Below, in pieces: positions 51,753 to 62,283 of a stretch of DNA of 64,000 nt. The DNA is from Marivirga aurantiaca (GTDB lineage: Bacteria; Bacteroidota; Bacteroidia; Cytophagales; Cyclobacteriaceae): assembly GCF_016679925.1 (NCBI RefSeq), contig NZ_JAEQBW010000013.1:1-64000 (forward strand), given 5' to 3'. Every line of letters begins with the position of its first letter. Positions within the stretch are counted from its first letter, which is position 1. Under the pieces are notes generated by a model. That model searched no databases. It had not been told where the DNA came from and saw only the letters and a program-made list of their open reading frames with translations. Position numbers and translations under genes: made by a program.

Positions 51753-54700
51753 TTCGTTGACTATAAAATCATTTTTGTTCATTATTATTTATTTGATAAT
51801 TGAATCAAAAATTTATGCCCAAGTTAACGCAAATTTTGATGTAGGTCTTAGTTTTTGTTTGGGTGAAAATATTCAATTAACTAATACTTCAACTAATGCT
51901 GTATCATATAAATGGGATTTTTGTGTTGGAGATTTTGAAAATGACCCCGTAATCACTAATAATCTTAGTACAGCTATCCCTAATTCCTTCGGGTTAAAAG
52001 TTATTGAGGAGTCGGGGAACTTCTATGGTTTTGCCACTGTCAATACGGCCTCCACTGATGGATTATATCGCTATGATTTTGGTAATAGTTTAGATAATTC
52101 ACCTTCTGTTTCTTTTTTAGGTGATTTTGGTGGAGTTATGATCGATCCTGAAGGAATTGACATCACTAAGGAAGGAACAGAATGGATTGGAATAATTGGA
52201 TATGGAAATAATGGAGGAAATTTAACTAGGCTCGTTTGGAGTAACATTGAGAGCATACCAATTGCTACTAATTTAGGAAATTTTGGCTTTCCTGGAAGAC
52301 TTAGAGATGTTAAGATTCTACTGCAAAACAATGAATATATTGTAGTTACCCCATATTATAATGGAAACACTTTAGTGAGAATAAACTTTGGTAATAGTTT
52401 GAAAAATAATCCCACTATCAGTGAGGTAACCCAAAGTACTGCATTAACTGATGTAAATCTCCCAATAGGTCTAGAGATTGTAAAAAAGGATGGAAGTTGG
52501 ACCGCGATTCTTGGCTCTCAAAATTCGAAGACAATTTCCTTATTTGATTTAGGAAATGATATTTTATCCGCTCCTAATTTCATAAAAAGTCAAGCTTTTG
52601 GCTCATTCAACAATTTATCAAAACTAAAAGTCATCCAAGAGGGGGCTAATTTTTATGGCTTGATTACAACGGCAAATGGCCCATTACGACTAGTAGACAT
52701 GAAGTCAATGGAAGCCACTGACACGTTTGCGGAAATTCCGAAAACTAGTTCACCAACTTTAGAGGGGATTGATGTTGTAAAAGTTCAGAGCAGCCATTAT
52801 GTTTTTGGAACACGCTTAAACTTGAGCCGCTTAATCTTTGAGCGAGACTGTCCTTCTTCTATAGACTTTTCAATAGATGAGAATCCAAATGTTTCTTATT
52901 CACAATCAGGCACATATGTTATCCATCTCACTGCCTTTGATGAAAATAGCCTTAACGATTTCATTACCAAGGAAGTAACTGTAACAGATAATCTTGCCCC
53001 TGAAGGCAACCTAATTTTAGCCGAGGCCTATTGCATTACAGATATAATTGCATATTCTTTTACTACAGAAGATGCCATAGCGGATTATGAATGGGATTAT
53101 GATGATGGTAATAGTAGCACAGACATAAGCCCTACTCATCAATATGCCACAGCAGGTGAATATACAGTATCACTTACTGTTACTTCTCCCGAAGGCTGCA
53201 GCAATCTTTTTACCCAAGCCATCACCATTTACGAAGAAGCTGTTCCTGACTTTAGCACGGCCGAAACCACCTATTGTAGTTTTGAAGTAATCAGCTTTGA
53301 AAATTCAACTCCCGGAGACTATGGCGAAAACATCAGCTACGCCTGGGACTTTAATGGAGAAGGGGCTTCTATAGAGCTCGCTCCTACTTTTACTTTTGAG
53401 AGCAGTGGAGAAAAGACCATACGACTCACGGCCAATGTATTGGGTTGTGAGACTTTTATTGAAAAAACCATTACCCTTATTGATGGGCCACAGGTGGATT
53501 TTGAAATTGGTCCAATCTGCTTGGGCGAAACAGTCACTTTTACTAACCAAAGCACAGGGGGCGATATCACCGGTTATAGCTGGGACTTAGGCAACGGGGA
53601 AACAAGCATAGATGAAAATGCAACAGCTACTTACGTAGCATCTGGCGGCTATACTATCAGCTTAACCGTTACTAATGCCAGTGGCTGTGAAAATACATTG
53701 GAAAAGGAAATCACGATTTATGAACAAATCATTAATGACATCGTTGTAAGCGAAGCCATTGAAAATGTGCCTTTTAATTCAACAGTAGAATTGATAACTG
53801 AACAGCCTTACAGTATCACAGATTATGATTGGGAAATCAATGGTCAAATAAGTACAGATGCTTCCCCGGTATGGACCCTCCCATTTGGAACGTATGAGCT
53901 CAATCTAAATCTAACAGTGGATGCAGGATGTATCTTTACTCTCCAAAAGGAAGTAGTGGTAGCGACTTCCGAATTCCCTACTCCTGATTTTGCATTTGAA
54001 GACAATTTATGTTTAACCGAGACAATTCAGCTAAGCAATACTTCGATAAATGCTGTTTCCTATGAGTGGGATTTTTGCATTGGTGATTTTGAAACGAGTC
54101 CTGTCATCTCCAATAATTTAAGCACAGCGATATCAAATTCTTTTGGACTAAAGATTATTCAAGAAGGCAATAGTTATTATGGTTTTGCTACCGTAAACAC
54201 AACAGATGTAAAAGGGATATATCGATATGACTTTGGCACAAGTTTAGATAACGCTCCAACTATTACTTTTTTGGGAGATATTGGTGGAGTAGTAGTTGAC
54301 CCAGAAGGCTTGGATATTATGAAAGAGGGTAGTGAATGGATAGGGATTATTGGATATAGAAACAATGGGGGAAAGATAACAAGGGTAGTCTGGGAAGACC
54401 TAGAGAGTTCACCAACAGCATCAGAAATTGGTAATTTTGGTTTTGCTGGTAGATTTAGAGATGTACAGATAGTAAAACAAGGAGGGAATTACATTGTGGT
54501 GACCCCGTACTATAATACCAGTACGTTGGTTCGAATTGATTTTGGAACTAGTTTAAAAAATAATCCAACCATTGGTGATCTCAGTCAGAGTGCTGCTTTA
54601 TCTAATGTGGAATTCCCTATTGGAATGAGTTTAATGAAGAATGGAATGGATTGGCTATTGGTTTTAGGGTCAATAAATACAAAAACCATTTCTGTTTTTG

Positions 54701-57447
54701 ACTTAGGGATTGATATTTTTTCTGAACCTACACATATTAAGAGTGAAACATTTGCATCATTTAATAATCTATCAAAACTAAAAGTAATTCAGGAAAGTAA
54801 AAGTTTTTATGGCTTGATTACAACGGCCAATGGCTCATTGCGACTGGTAGATATGAAGTCAATGGAAGCCACTGACACGTTTGAGGAAATTCTACTAACA
54901 AGTGCACCAACTTTAGAGGGAATTGATGTTGTAAAAGTTCAGAGCAGCCATTATGTTTTGGGAACACGCTTAAACTTGAGCCGCTTGATTTTTGAAAAAG
55001 ACTGCCCGTCTTCTATTGACTACTCTACAGCAAATAACCCCACCATTTCCTACACGCAAGCGGGTACTATCCCCATCACCCTAACAGCCTATCACCCCAA
55101 TGGAAATTCGGCTTCTATCACTAAAGAAATCACAGTCACCAACAATCAAGCTCCTGATATCAGTTTTTCAATTGAGGAGAATGTATGTATCGGTAATCCA
55201 ATTGCTTTCACATCAGCTTCAGACGCTACTATAACAGCCTATGATTGGGATTTTGGAGATGGTGAACAAAGTTCGGAGGAAACCCCTAATCATACCTATG
55301 CCAGTGCCGGTACATATGCAGTGAAATTAAGGGTACAAGATGCAGAGGGTTGTCAAAATATCTTTACAGATTCCATCAATGTTTATGCTGAGCCAATCCC
55401 TGATTTTCAGACCAGTGCACAGGGCAGTATCTGTTCCCAAAAGCCTGTGTTTTTTGAAAATCTCACTGATTTACCCACAGACGCCACTTTCCTGTGGGAG
55501 TTTGGTGATGGAAACAGCTCTACAGAAGAAAATCCGGAGCATATTTATGAAACGGCCAATGATTATACTGTCAGCCTGCAAATTACAATGGCTGGCTGCA
55601 TGGTAGAAAAACAAAACACTATTTCAGTAAACCCCGGACCAGCCCTCGGCTTTACCACTATTGATAACTGCTTAGGGCAATCCATTACCTTTAACAATAC
55701 CAGCCAGGGAGATTTTATTACAGCTTACCATTGGGATTTTGGTGATGGCACCACCTCCACTCAGGAAAACCCGGTTTACAGTTTTGAAGCTATAGGCACA
55801 CACAATATTTCCTTAACCGCTTTCACCAGCAACGGATGCGACTATACCTTTGAACAAATGGTAGAAGTTTACCCGGTAGCAGTGGTCGATTTTGAAACTG
55901 AAGCGGCTTGTGCCACTCAGCCTGTACAATTTAACGAACAGGTATTCCTGGAAGTCTCCAACATTACAGACTTCCTATGGGACTTCGGGATTCCGGGGAG
56001 AAATGATGACCTCTCAACCCTGGCCAATCCACAATTTACATTTCCTGAGCCCGGAACTTACAATGTGAACTTACAGGTAACTACTGCTGATGGATGTGTG
56101 AGTGAAGGACAAAAAATAATTACCGTGCAGCCTATTCCGCAGCCAGGCTTTAGTTATGAAGCTAAGTGCGTGGGGAACACCATCCTTTTTGAGAGCAATA
56201 CCAGCAATAATATCAGCTCGCACTATTGGGAATTGCAAAACAATGCTGGAGAGGTGTTACAGGTAGGCCTCGCTTCTGATTTTTCTTATCAGTTTCTTAC
56301 AGCGGGAGATTATAGTTTAAAATACAGGCAGCAAAATCAGCAACTCTGCAGTAACGAATATGAGGAAACCATCAGCATACTGCCCCGTCCCGAACCTTCT
56401 TTCGCTTTCGGTCAGGCATGTAAAGGTCTTCCTGTCACATTTGAAAACACAAGCTCCCTTTTTGGTAATAATGTAGCACAATACAATTGGAAGATGGGTA
56501 ATATAGCTACTCTCAATGAAGAAAATCCTACATTTACATTTGAAGAAACAGGTAATTATGAGGTAATGCTTGAAGTAATTACCAGCTCCGGCTGCATGGA
56601 AAGCACTACCCAAACCATTACCGTAAATCCTTTACCTGATGTCAGTTTCGATATTCCCCAGGAAATAGGAGCTTATCCATTTCCATTGAACATTGAGGTA
56701 GACGAGGAAGTGGAATTCTCTTATGAATGGACAATTAATGGGGCAATGGTATCAACAGAGACTATTTTACAAGATACCCTATCTGAACAAGGTAATTACA
56801 TCATTGGGCTAAACGTCACCAATTCCTTTGGCTGTACAAGTTCAACTTTCAGACAGTTAAACGTCCGGGCGCCTGAATTGGATATTGCTTTGAGTAATTT
56901 AAGAATAGTTCCACAGGGGGATTTTACAAATTTTGTTATTACACTTTCCAATAAAGGCAGCCTGGTACCGGATTATATAGATTTGGATGTAGACCTGGGA
57001 AAATTTTCGGTGACAGAAAGAGTAGAGCGCATTATTTATCCTGGAAACACAGTTAATTACGCCTTGAGCTTGAGCTTGTCTGAAAGTCAGCTGAAAGGCC
57101 TCAACCGGATTTGCCTTAGTGCAAATGTAGTCAGCAGTGTATTTGTGGAAGAAAAGAAGAACAACAACAGAGCCTGTACCAACCTGGAAGATGCTTTCAA
57201 AGTATTGGATATCTACCCCAATCCTGCTAAAAGTATGGTTCAGATCCCCGTTATTTTACCGGAAAATGGGGATGTCTTCATCAGTATTGAGCAAAGTGAT
57301 GGAAAGCAGAATGCTCAATTGGTCTATCCATTGGAATCCGGCTATAATGAGCTAAAACTGGAAAGAGGCAACTTAAAAGCCGGCATCTATTTCATCCGCA
57401 TAAGGTACCAGGGCTATGAAATTGTGAAGAAAGTGGTGTTTAATTGA
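51727..57447 (+). CDS. Giant PKD-repeat surface protein with T9SS sorting domain
   Basis: A 1906-residue protein exported by signal peptide (hydrophobic core about 14-28, ending YAQ). Two homologous modules of about 390 residues (about 33-425 and 752-1145) share SLCLGE/DNLCLTE openings, NNLSTAI and the TANGPLRLVDMKSMEATDTF block, and may be propeller-like. Three PKD-type domains and a partial one lie between them, and about seven follow (YxWDFGDGxxSTEExP, each with paired Cys). A CARDB-like region (about 1715-1800) precedes a T9SS type A C-terminal domain (YPNPAKSMVQIP to KKVVFN). The ATG lies inside the preceding glycosyltransferase gene. The product is probably a cell-surface adhesin or structural protein. 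Confidence 0.85.
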   Translation: MRFKFTLNNSLTIKSFLFIIIYLIIESKIYAQVNANFDVGLSFCLGENIQLTNTSTNAVSYKWDFCVGDFENDPVITNNLSTAIPNSFGLKVIEESGNFYGFATVNTASTDGLYRYDFGNSLDNSPSVSFLGDFGGVMIDPEGIDITKEGTEWIGIIGYGNNGGNLTRLVWSNIESIPIATNLGNFGFPGRLRDVKILLQNNEYIVVTPYYNGNTLVRINFGNSLKNNPTISEVTQSTALTDVNLPIGLEIVKKDGSWTAILGSQNSKTISLFDLGNDILSAPNFIKSQAFGSFNNLSKLKVIQEGANFYGLITTANGPLRLVDMKSMEATDTFAEIPKTSSPTLEGIDVVKVQSSHYVFGTRLNLSRLIFERDCPSSIDFSIDENPNVSYSQSGTYVIHLTAFDENSLNDFITKEVTVTDNLAPEGNLILAEAYCITDIIAYSFTTEDAIADYEWDYDDGNSSTDISPTHQYATAGEYTVSLTVTSPEGCSNLFTQAITIYEEAVPDFSTAETTYCSFEVISFENSTPGDYGENISYAWDFNGEGASIELAPTFTFESSGEKTIRLTANVLGCETFIEKTITLIDGPQVDFEIGPICLGETVTFTNQSTGGDITGYSWDLGNGETSIDENATATYVASGGYTISLTVTNASGCENTLEKEITIYEQIINDIVVSEAIENVPFNSTVELITEQPYSITDYDWEINGQISTDASPVWTLPFGTYELNLNLTVDAGCIFTLQKEVVVATSEFPTPDFAFEDNLCLTETIQLSNTSINAVSYEWDFCIGDFETSPVISNNLSTAISNSFGLKIIQEGNSYYGFATVNTTDVKGIYRYDFGTSLDNAPTITFLGDIGGVVVDPEGLDIMKEGSEWIGIIGYRNNGGKITRVVWEDLESSPTASEIGNFGFAGRFRDVQIVKQGGNYIVVTPYYNTSTLVRIDFGTSLKNNPTIGDLSQSAALSNVEFPIGMSLMKNGMDWLLVLGSINTKTISVFDLGIDIFSEPTHIKSETFASFNNLSKLKVIQESKSFYGLITTANGSLRLVDMKSMEATDTFEEILLTSAPTLEGIDVVKVQSSHYVLGTRLNLSRLIFEKDCPSSIDYSTANNPTISYTQAGTIPITLTAYHPNGNSASITKEITVTNNQAPDISFSIEENVCIGNPIAFTSASDATITAYDWDFGDGEQSSEETPNHTYASAGTYAVKLRVQDAEGCQNIFTDSINVYAEPIPDFQTSAQGSICSQKPVFFENLTDLPTDATFLWEFGDGNSSTEENPEHIYETANDYTVSLQITMAGCMVEKQNTISVNPGPALGFTTIDNCLGQSITFNNTSQGDFITAYHWDFGDGTTSTQENPVYSFEAIGTHNISLTAFTSNGCDYTFEQMVEVYPVAVVDFETEAACATQPVQFNEQVFLEVSNITDFLWDFGIPGRNDDLSTLANPQFTFPEPGTYNVNLQVTTADGCVSEGQKIITVQPIPQPGFSYEAKCVGNTILFESNTSNNISSHYWELQNNAGEVLQVGLASDFSYQFLTAGDYSLKYRQQNQQLCSNEYEETISILPRPEPSFAFGQACKGLPVTFENTSSLFGNNVAQYNWKMGNIATLNEENPTFTFEETGNYEVMLEVITSSGCMESTTQTITVNPLPDVSFDIPQEIGAYPFPLNIEVDEEVEFSYEWTINGAMVSTETILQDTLSEQGNYIIGLNVTNSFGCTSSTFRQLNVRAPELDIALSNLRIVPQGDFTNFVITLSNKGSLVPDYIDLDVDLGKFSVTERVERIIYPGNTVNYALSLSLSESQLKGLNRICLSANVVSSVFVEEKKNNNRACTNLEDAFKVLDIYPNPAKSMVQIPVILPENGDVFISIEQSDGKQNAQLVYPLESGYNELKLERGNLKAGIYFIRIRYQGYEIVKKVVFN
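52651..52867 (+). repeat. Near-identical internal DNA segment (copy 1) in the giant gene
   Basis: About 215 bases here match 54805-55019 at roughly 90% identity by eye, including long identical runs such as GTTGTAAAAGTTCAGAGCAG. The earlier parts of the two 390-residue modules are clearly more diverged at DNA level, suggesting local gene conversion. Confidence 0.75.
54805..55019 (+). repeat. Near-identical internal DNA segment (copy 2) in the giant gene
   Basis: Counterpart of the segment at 52651-52867. The same peptide (SMEATDTF, GIDVVKVQSSHYV, GTRLNLSRLIFE) is encoded with mostly identical codons. Confidence 0.75.
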
Positions 57448-57823
57448 GAATCCCCCTTTCAGAAAAAAATGGGGAGAGTATAAGGAATCATCTAACCCAC
57501 ATTTGCAATGTGGTTGCCCCTACTGGTTATTGCGAGCATTCTATTCCATTTCAATGGAATTAATGTGAAGCAATCTGTTGGCAAGTAATTACAGCTGTTT
57601 TGCTTTCTAATTTTCGATAAAAAGAAATCCCTCCTTAATCAAAGGGTGAAATCTAAAAACCACCTCACACTGAACTTGATTCAGAATCTCCCAATTAGTA
57701 ACCATTTACCAATCCTGTGTTTCGTGAGACACGAACCACGGCTGTGGATGTGTTCCTGAGACACAAATGCTTTTGATACAAAATTTAATGAGGACATTCG
57801 TTTTTCTTATAGTTGTATGTACG

Positions 57824-57847
57824 CTCGATTGTGGAGACACAATCGAG
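57824..57847. repeat. Hairpin element CTCGATTGTG-GAGA-CACAATCGAG
   Basis: A perfect 10-bp stem with GAGA loop, followed by GGCGGA. The same architecture and GAGGGC tail occurs in the tandem repeat at 38000-38024 with a different lower stem, so these are members of one dispersed hairpin family with compensatory changes. Confidence 0.75.
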
Positions 57848-57882
57848 GGCGGAATCTTAACATCATAACAATACTCTTGTCA

Positions 57883-57901
57883 TCCTGAACTTGATTCAGG
57901 A
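57883..57901. repeat. Interspersed palindrome TCCTGAACTTGATTCAGGA (copy 2)
   Basis: Identical over 19 bases to the copy at 22761-22779, in the same context (CA before, TCT after). Confidence 0.8.
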
Positions 57902-58013
57902 TCTTAGCATTCCGACAGTATAAAAGATCATTTTCCAATCCCACGATGCCGGCTCAAGGCCTGCATGACAGTTAAATTGATGTTGGCTTTCGATTTACAT
58001 TAAAAACTCTTCC

Positions 58014-59288
58014 TTAATCAATCCACTCAAAGCCGGCATATGGCCTCAATACCTCCGGAATGTGAATGCCTTTTTCCGTTTGGTTATTTTCCAAAATAGC
58101 AGCCAATATCCTTGGGAAAGCCAAAGCACTACCATTTAAAGTATGCAGCAAATGTTTTTTGTTATCAGCATCTTTATACCTCAATTTCAATCTGTTCGAC
58201 TGATACGTTTCAAAGTTGGAAACAGAACTTACTTCCAACCACCTTTCCTGCGCAGCTGACCATACTTCCATATCATAAGTCATGGCAGAAGTAAAACCCA
58301 TGTCACCACCACAAAGTCTTAACACACGATAAGGCAATTCTAACTTTTTTAATAGACCTTGCACATAAGTGCTCATTTCTTCCAACGCTTTATAAGAGTT
58401 GTCAGGATGATGAATCTGTACAATTTCCACTTTATCAAACTGATGTAATCTATTCAAGCCACGTACGTGTGCTCCCCAGGAACCTGCTTCCTTCCTGAAG
58501 CATGGTGTATAGGCAGCCAATTTTACAGGCAACTCCTGCTCATCCAAAATGACATCCCGGTAAATATTAGTTACAGGAACTTCAGCTGTAGGTATCAGAT
58601 ACAGATCAGTACTCTCATCGTGGTACATTTGGCCTTCCTTATCAGGTAATTGTCCTGTACCAATGCCCGAAGCTTCATTGATTAAAATAGGAGGTTGAAT
58701 CTCCTTAAAACCTTGCTTTTCAGCTTCATCTAAAAAGAAATTTAACATAGCCCTTTGCAAACGAGCTCCCTTACCTTTATAAACAGGAAATCCGGCTCCT
58801 GAAATCTTTACCCCTAAATCAAAATCTATGATGTCATATTTCTTGATTAAATCCCAGTGTGGCGTATTTCCAGGGTGCAATACAGGTTTTTGCCCATGCT
58901 CAAGGATAAGCTCGTTATCATCTGCCCCTTTTCCCTCTTTTACATCTGCATGAGGGATATTAGGGATTTGATACAATGAATCCAGCAATAACTTTTCTTT
59001 CTGCTGTAACTCATCCTGCAACGCCTTACTCTGCTGCTTCAACTCGGAAGTCTTAAGTTTTACTTGCTCGGCCTCTTGTTTTTTACCTTGTTGCATTAAG
59101 GCCCCAATGCTTTTCGCTATTTGGTTGGACTCCGCCAAAACTGCATCTAATTGCGTTTGCAATTCTTTTCTATCATCATCCAGAGAAATCAGCTCATCGA
59201 TTAACTTTTCAGGATTGGCTACGTTTCTTTTAACTAAGCCTTTAACAGCCTTATCTTTATCGGTACGGATTTGAGCAACTTGAAGCAT
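58014..59288 (-). CDS. serS: Seryl-tRNA synthetase
   Basis: About 424 residues from the ATG at 59288 (MLQVAQIRTDKDKAVKGL, the usual SerS beginning); an in-frame TTG at 59309 would add seven residues. The N-terminal coiled-coil arm (about 30-100) contacts tRNA-Ser. Class II motifs follow: motif 2 FRKEAGSWGAHVRGLNRLHQFDKVE and motif 3 NGSALAFPRILAAILENNQ. It charges tRNA-Ser and selenocysteine tRNA where present. Single copy, monocistronic, convergent with the end of the polysaccharide operon. Confidence 0.96.
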   Translation of the reverse strand: MLQVAQIRTDKDKAVKGLVKRNVANPEKLIDELISLDDDRKELQTQLDAVLAESNQIAKSIGALMQQGKKQEAEQVKLKTSELKQQSKALQDELQQKEKLLLDSLYQIPNIPHADVKEGKGADDNELILEHGQKPVLHPGNTPHWDLIKKYDIIDFDLGVKISGAGFPVYKGKGARLQRAMLNFFLDEAEKQGFKEIQPPILINEASGIGTGQLPDKEGQMYHDESTDLYLIPTAEVPVTNIYRDVILDEQELPVKLAAYTPCFRKEAGSWGAHVRGLNRLHQFDKVEIVQIHHPDNSYKALEEMSTYVQGLLKKLELPYRVLRLCGGDMGFTSAMTYDMEVWSAAQERWLEVSSVSNFETYQSNRLKLRYKDADNKKHLLHTLNGSALAFPRILAAILENNQTEKGIHIPEVLRPYAGFEWID

Positions 59289-59543
59289 ATAAGTATTTAT
59301 TTTTGGCAAAATAAAGGATTTTTGACTGTAAACGGAACAGAAAGTACTGCTAAATGATAAAAACTATTTTATATTTCATCATTTACTTGACTATTAACTT
59401 CACTTAGCATATCATTGTACTATCCAAGAGAGCATAAGACATTTGTCAAAGTCTTATACTTTATAAAATCCAAATTCATAATATCAAATTAATCATACCA
59501 ACAATTTTGGAATGCTATATTCCGAACAAGTAAAAGCCCTTTT

Positions 59544-61148
59544 ATGTATAACATTGAAGAATTAAATTTAAAGCTTCTTTCTGAACTGAAAGAAATAGCT
59601 GAAAAGTTAGGTGTATCCCAATACAAAAAATTACCTAAAAAAGAATTGATCTATAAAATCTTAGATCAACAAGCTTTATTGCCGGAAACTGAATTGCCTA
59701 AGAAGGAAAGTAAGCCGGAGGAAGAGAGAAGAAGTGTTCCTGCTGAAGACAGAAGAGCACGAAAGCCTGTACCAGCAGCTTCAAAGCCTCCCAGAAAAGA
59801 AGAGAAACCTGAGGAAAAGGTAAAACCGGAAGCTACAGCTGAAGAAAAAAAGGAAGAGAAAGTGGAGGCCAAGGTGGCTGATGCTGACAATCAGGAGCAA
59901 AGAGGCAAAGCAAGAGCAGCTAATCCTCGCGAAAAAAGACCTGAAAAAACGGAGCGTGGCAACGAAAGAAAGGAACGACCTGCCAGGGCCGAAAGATCTG
60001 ACAACCGTGTAAAAAAAGCAAATATTACAGATTTTGATGGCATTATCGAGAATGAAGGTGTTCTTGAAATGATGCAGGATGGTTACGGCTTCCTAAGATC
60101 ATCAGATTACAATTATCTGGCAAGCCCTGACGATATTTATGTTTCACCCTCACAAATTAAATTATTCGGTTTAAAAACCGGGGATACAGTAAGGGGGCAA
60201 ATCAGGCCACCAAAAGAAGGTGAAAAATATTTTGCCTTATTAAGAGTCTCTTTTGTAAATGGAAAGACCACCGAAGAAATAAGAGACAGAGTACCTTTCG
60301 AATACCTCACCCCACTTTTCCCTGAAGAAAAATTTAACCTTAGCACAAAGCCAAACAGATATTCCACCAGGATATTGGATTTGTTTGCACCTATCGGTAA
60401 AGGACAGAGGGGAATGATTGTGGCGCAGCCCAAAACAGGGAAAACAGAATTATTAAAAGAAATTGCCAATTCCATTGCAGAAAATCATCCTGAATGTTAT
60501 TTATTGATTTTACTAATCGATGAAAGACCAGAAGAGGTGACTGACATGGCCCGATCAGTAAAAGCGGAAGTGATCAGTTCTACTTTTGATGAGCAGGCTG
60601 AGCGTCATGTAAAAGTGGCCAGCATGGTGTTGGAGAAAGCCAAAAGAATGGTTGAGTGTGGTCATGATGTAGTGATTTTACTTGATTCCATCACCCGTTT
60701 AGCCAGGGCTTACAACACAGTAGTTCCTTCATCCGGCAAAATACTATCAGGTGGTGTGGATGCCAATGCATTGCACAAGCCAAAGCGTTTCTTTGGAGCA
60801 GCAAGAAACCTTGAAAATGGTGGTTCATTAACCATTATAGCCACTGCCTTGATTGAAACCGGATCCAAAATGGATGAGGTAATCTTTGAAGAGTTCAAAG
60901 GAACAGGTAATATGGAATTAGTACTGGACAGGAAACTAGCCAACAAAAGGGTTTACCCTGCTATTGACATTTTGGCTTCGGGTACAAGAAGGGAAGATCT
61001 GTTGATGAGCAAAGAGGAATTACAACGTGTGTGGATATTGCGTAAATTCATGTCCGATATGAATTCAGGTGAAGCTATGGAAATGTTGCTTTCGAAAATG
61101 AAAGGCACTGTAGACAACGATGAGTTTCTTATCTCCATGAATGGGTAA
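59544..61148 (+). CDS. rho: Transcription termination factor Rho
   Basis: A 534-residue RNA helicase. The Rho_N helical domain (about 1-45) is followed by a long Lys/Glu/Pro/Arg-rich insertion (about 50-160) that is probably disordered. The cold-shock RNA-binding domain has [15 protein letters not shown] and [20 protein letters not shown]. The ATPase domain has Walker [11 protein letters not shown] (about 294-303), [12 protein letters not shown], and [12 protein letters not shown]. Length exceeds E. coli Rho (419) because of the insertion, a feature seen in Bacteroidota. The 3' end overlaps the corA-like gene by 8 bases, so the two are translationally linked. Confidence 0.96.
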   Translation: MYNIEELNLKLLSELKEIAEKLGVSQYKKLPKKELIYKILDQQALLPETELPKKESKPEEERRSVPAEDRRARKPVPAASKPPRKEEKPEEKVKPEATAEEKKEEKVEAKVADADNQEQRGKARAANPREKRPEKTERGNERKERPARAERSDNRVKKANITDFDGIIENEGVLEMMQDGYGFLRSSDYNYLASPDDIYVSPSQIKLFGLKTGDTVRGQIRPPKEGEKYFALLRVSFVNGKTTEEIRDRVPFEYLTPLFPEEKFNLSTKPNRYSTRILDLFAPIGKGQRGMIVAQPKTGKTELLKEIANSIAENHPECYLLILLIDERPEEVTDMARSVKAEVISSTFDEQAERHVKVASMVLEKAKRMVECGHDVVILLDSITRLARAYNTVVPSSGKILSGGVDANALHKPKRFFGAARNLENGGSLTIIATALIETGSKMDEVIFEEFKGTGNMELVLDRKLANKRVYPAIDILASGTRREDLLMSKEELQRVWILRKFMSDMNSGEAMEMLLSKMKGTVDNDEFLISMNG

Positions 61149-62283
61149 ATTCACCAAAAAAATCATCAATTTACCTAAGCGGCTTCTTGTAGAGGAGCCG
61201 CTTAGTTTATATTCAGGCCTTCGTGGCATGTTTCGCCACAGTTCCAAAAGAGTTGGTTTGCCTCCCGGCCAAGCCGTATACACAGGGACTCAAACCGACA
61301 TCCCTTTCAACATCTCTGTATTTGCCTATACAGATCATGAATTAACTGAACATCATAACATCAGCACTGACGAGTTATTTACTCTCAGTGAGAGCCATAA
61401 ATTTTTATGGGTAAATATTGAAGGCATTCATCATGTGGACAAGGTAAAAGAGGTTTGTGATGCTTACGCCATCCACCCACTTACTATGGAAGATATACTT
61501 TCTGTAGAGCAAAGACCACAAATAGATGACAATGAAGATTACCTATATGTAGCGGTTAAAATGCTACAGTTTGATCCTAAATTCAGAAAGACGGTCAGTG
61601 AACAGGTAAGTTTAGTGTTGAGAAAGAATATGGTTATCACTTTTCAGGAAAGAAAAGGTGATACTTTTGACGGGGTAAGAACCAGACTCAGGTCAGGCAA
61701 GGGAAAGATCAGAAAAGAAGGCAGCGATTATTTATTGTATGCTTTAGTGGATACGGTAGTCGATCATTACTTTCTTGTACTGGAGAAATTCGGTGATGAG
61801 CTGGAGGAAATAGAAGAGCGTATTATGCTCAAGGGCCAAAAGCGTGACTTCACTATGCTCTATGAGCTAAAACGAGAAATGATCCATGTCAGACGGGCCG
61901 TCTGGCCACTGAGAGAAGTGGTAAGCAAGCTGGAACGTGATGATATTAAATTTATAAGGAAGAGTACCAGGGTCTATATTCGTGATGTTTACGACCATAC
62001 CATCCAGGCAATTGATTCTGTTGAAACTTACCGTGATTTCATTTCCAGTTTGGGTGACTTATACCAATCAGTTATAAGCAACAAATTGAATGAGGTAATG
62101 AAAACATTGACCATCATTTCCGCTATTTTTATTCCGCTTACTTTCATTGCCGGTGTGTATGGCATTAATTTTGAAAATGTCCCTGAATTCGGCTGGGAAT
62201 ATGGCTACGCCTATTTCTGGGGATTGATTATAATTGTCGGTGGTATAACGGGCTTAATTTTTAAAATCAAAAAGTGGGTTTAA
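61141..62283 (+). CDS. corA: CorA-family divalent cation transporter (GIN variant)
   Basis: A 380-residue protein of the CorA/2-TM-GxN family. A large cytoplasmic domain (1-315; [30 protein letters not shown] is the family hallmark) leads through the long stalk helix to two C-terminal membrane helices. The universally used GMN selectivity motif reads GIN here ([21 protein letters not shown]). Other GxN forms are known in the superfamily, so transport is still expected, but selectivity may differ. It starts inside rho. Mg2+ or Co2+ uptake is the family role. Confidence 0.9.
   Translation: MGKFTKKIINLPKRLLVEEPLSLYSGLRGMFRHSSKRVGLPPGQAVYTGTQTDIPFNISVFAYTDHELTEHHNISTDELFTLSESHKFLWVNIEGIHHVDKVKEVCDAYAIHPLTMEDILSVEQRPQIDDNEDYLYVAVKMLQFDPKFRKTVSEQVSLVLRKNMVITFQERKGDTFDGVRTRLRSGKGKIRKEGSDYLLYALVDTVVDHYFLVLEKFGDELEEIEERIMLKGQKRDFTMLYELKREMIHVRRAVWPLREVVSKLERDDIKFIRKSTRVYIRDVYDHTIQAIDSVETYRDFISSLGDLYQSVISNKLNEVMKTLTIISAIFIPLTFIAGVYGINFENVPEFGWEYGYAYFWGLIIIVGGITGLIFKIKKWV

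Larger units (their letters stand above)
57448..58013. other. Repeat-rich intergenic region after the polysaccharide cluster
   Basis: No gene seen. It holds a C/G palindrome with A-rich loop (57452-57476), a degraded TGAACTTGATTCAG element (57669-57687), hairpins TTCGTG-AGA-CACGAA (57721-57735) and CTCGATTGTG-GAGA-CACAATCGAG (57824-57847), and an intact TCCTGAACTTGATTCAGGA palindrome (57883-57901). No standard terminator is obvious for the long upstream operon. Confidence 0.65.
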
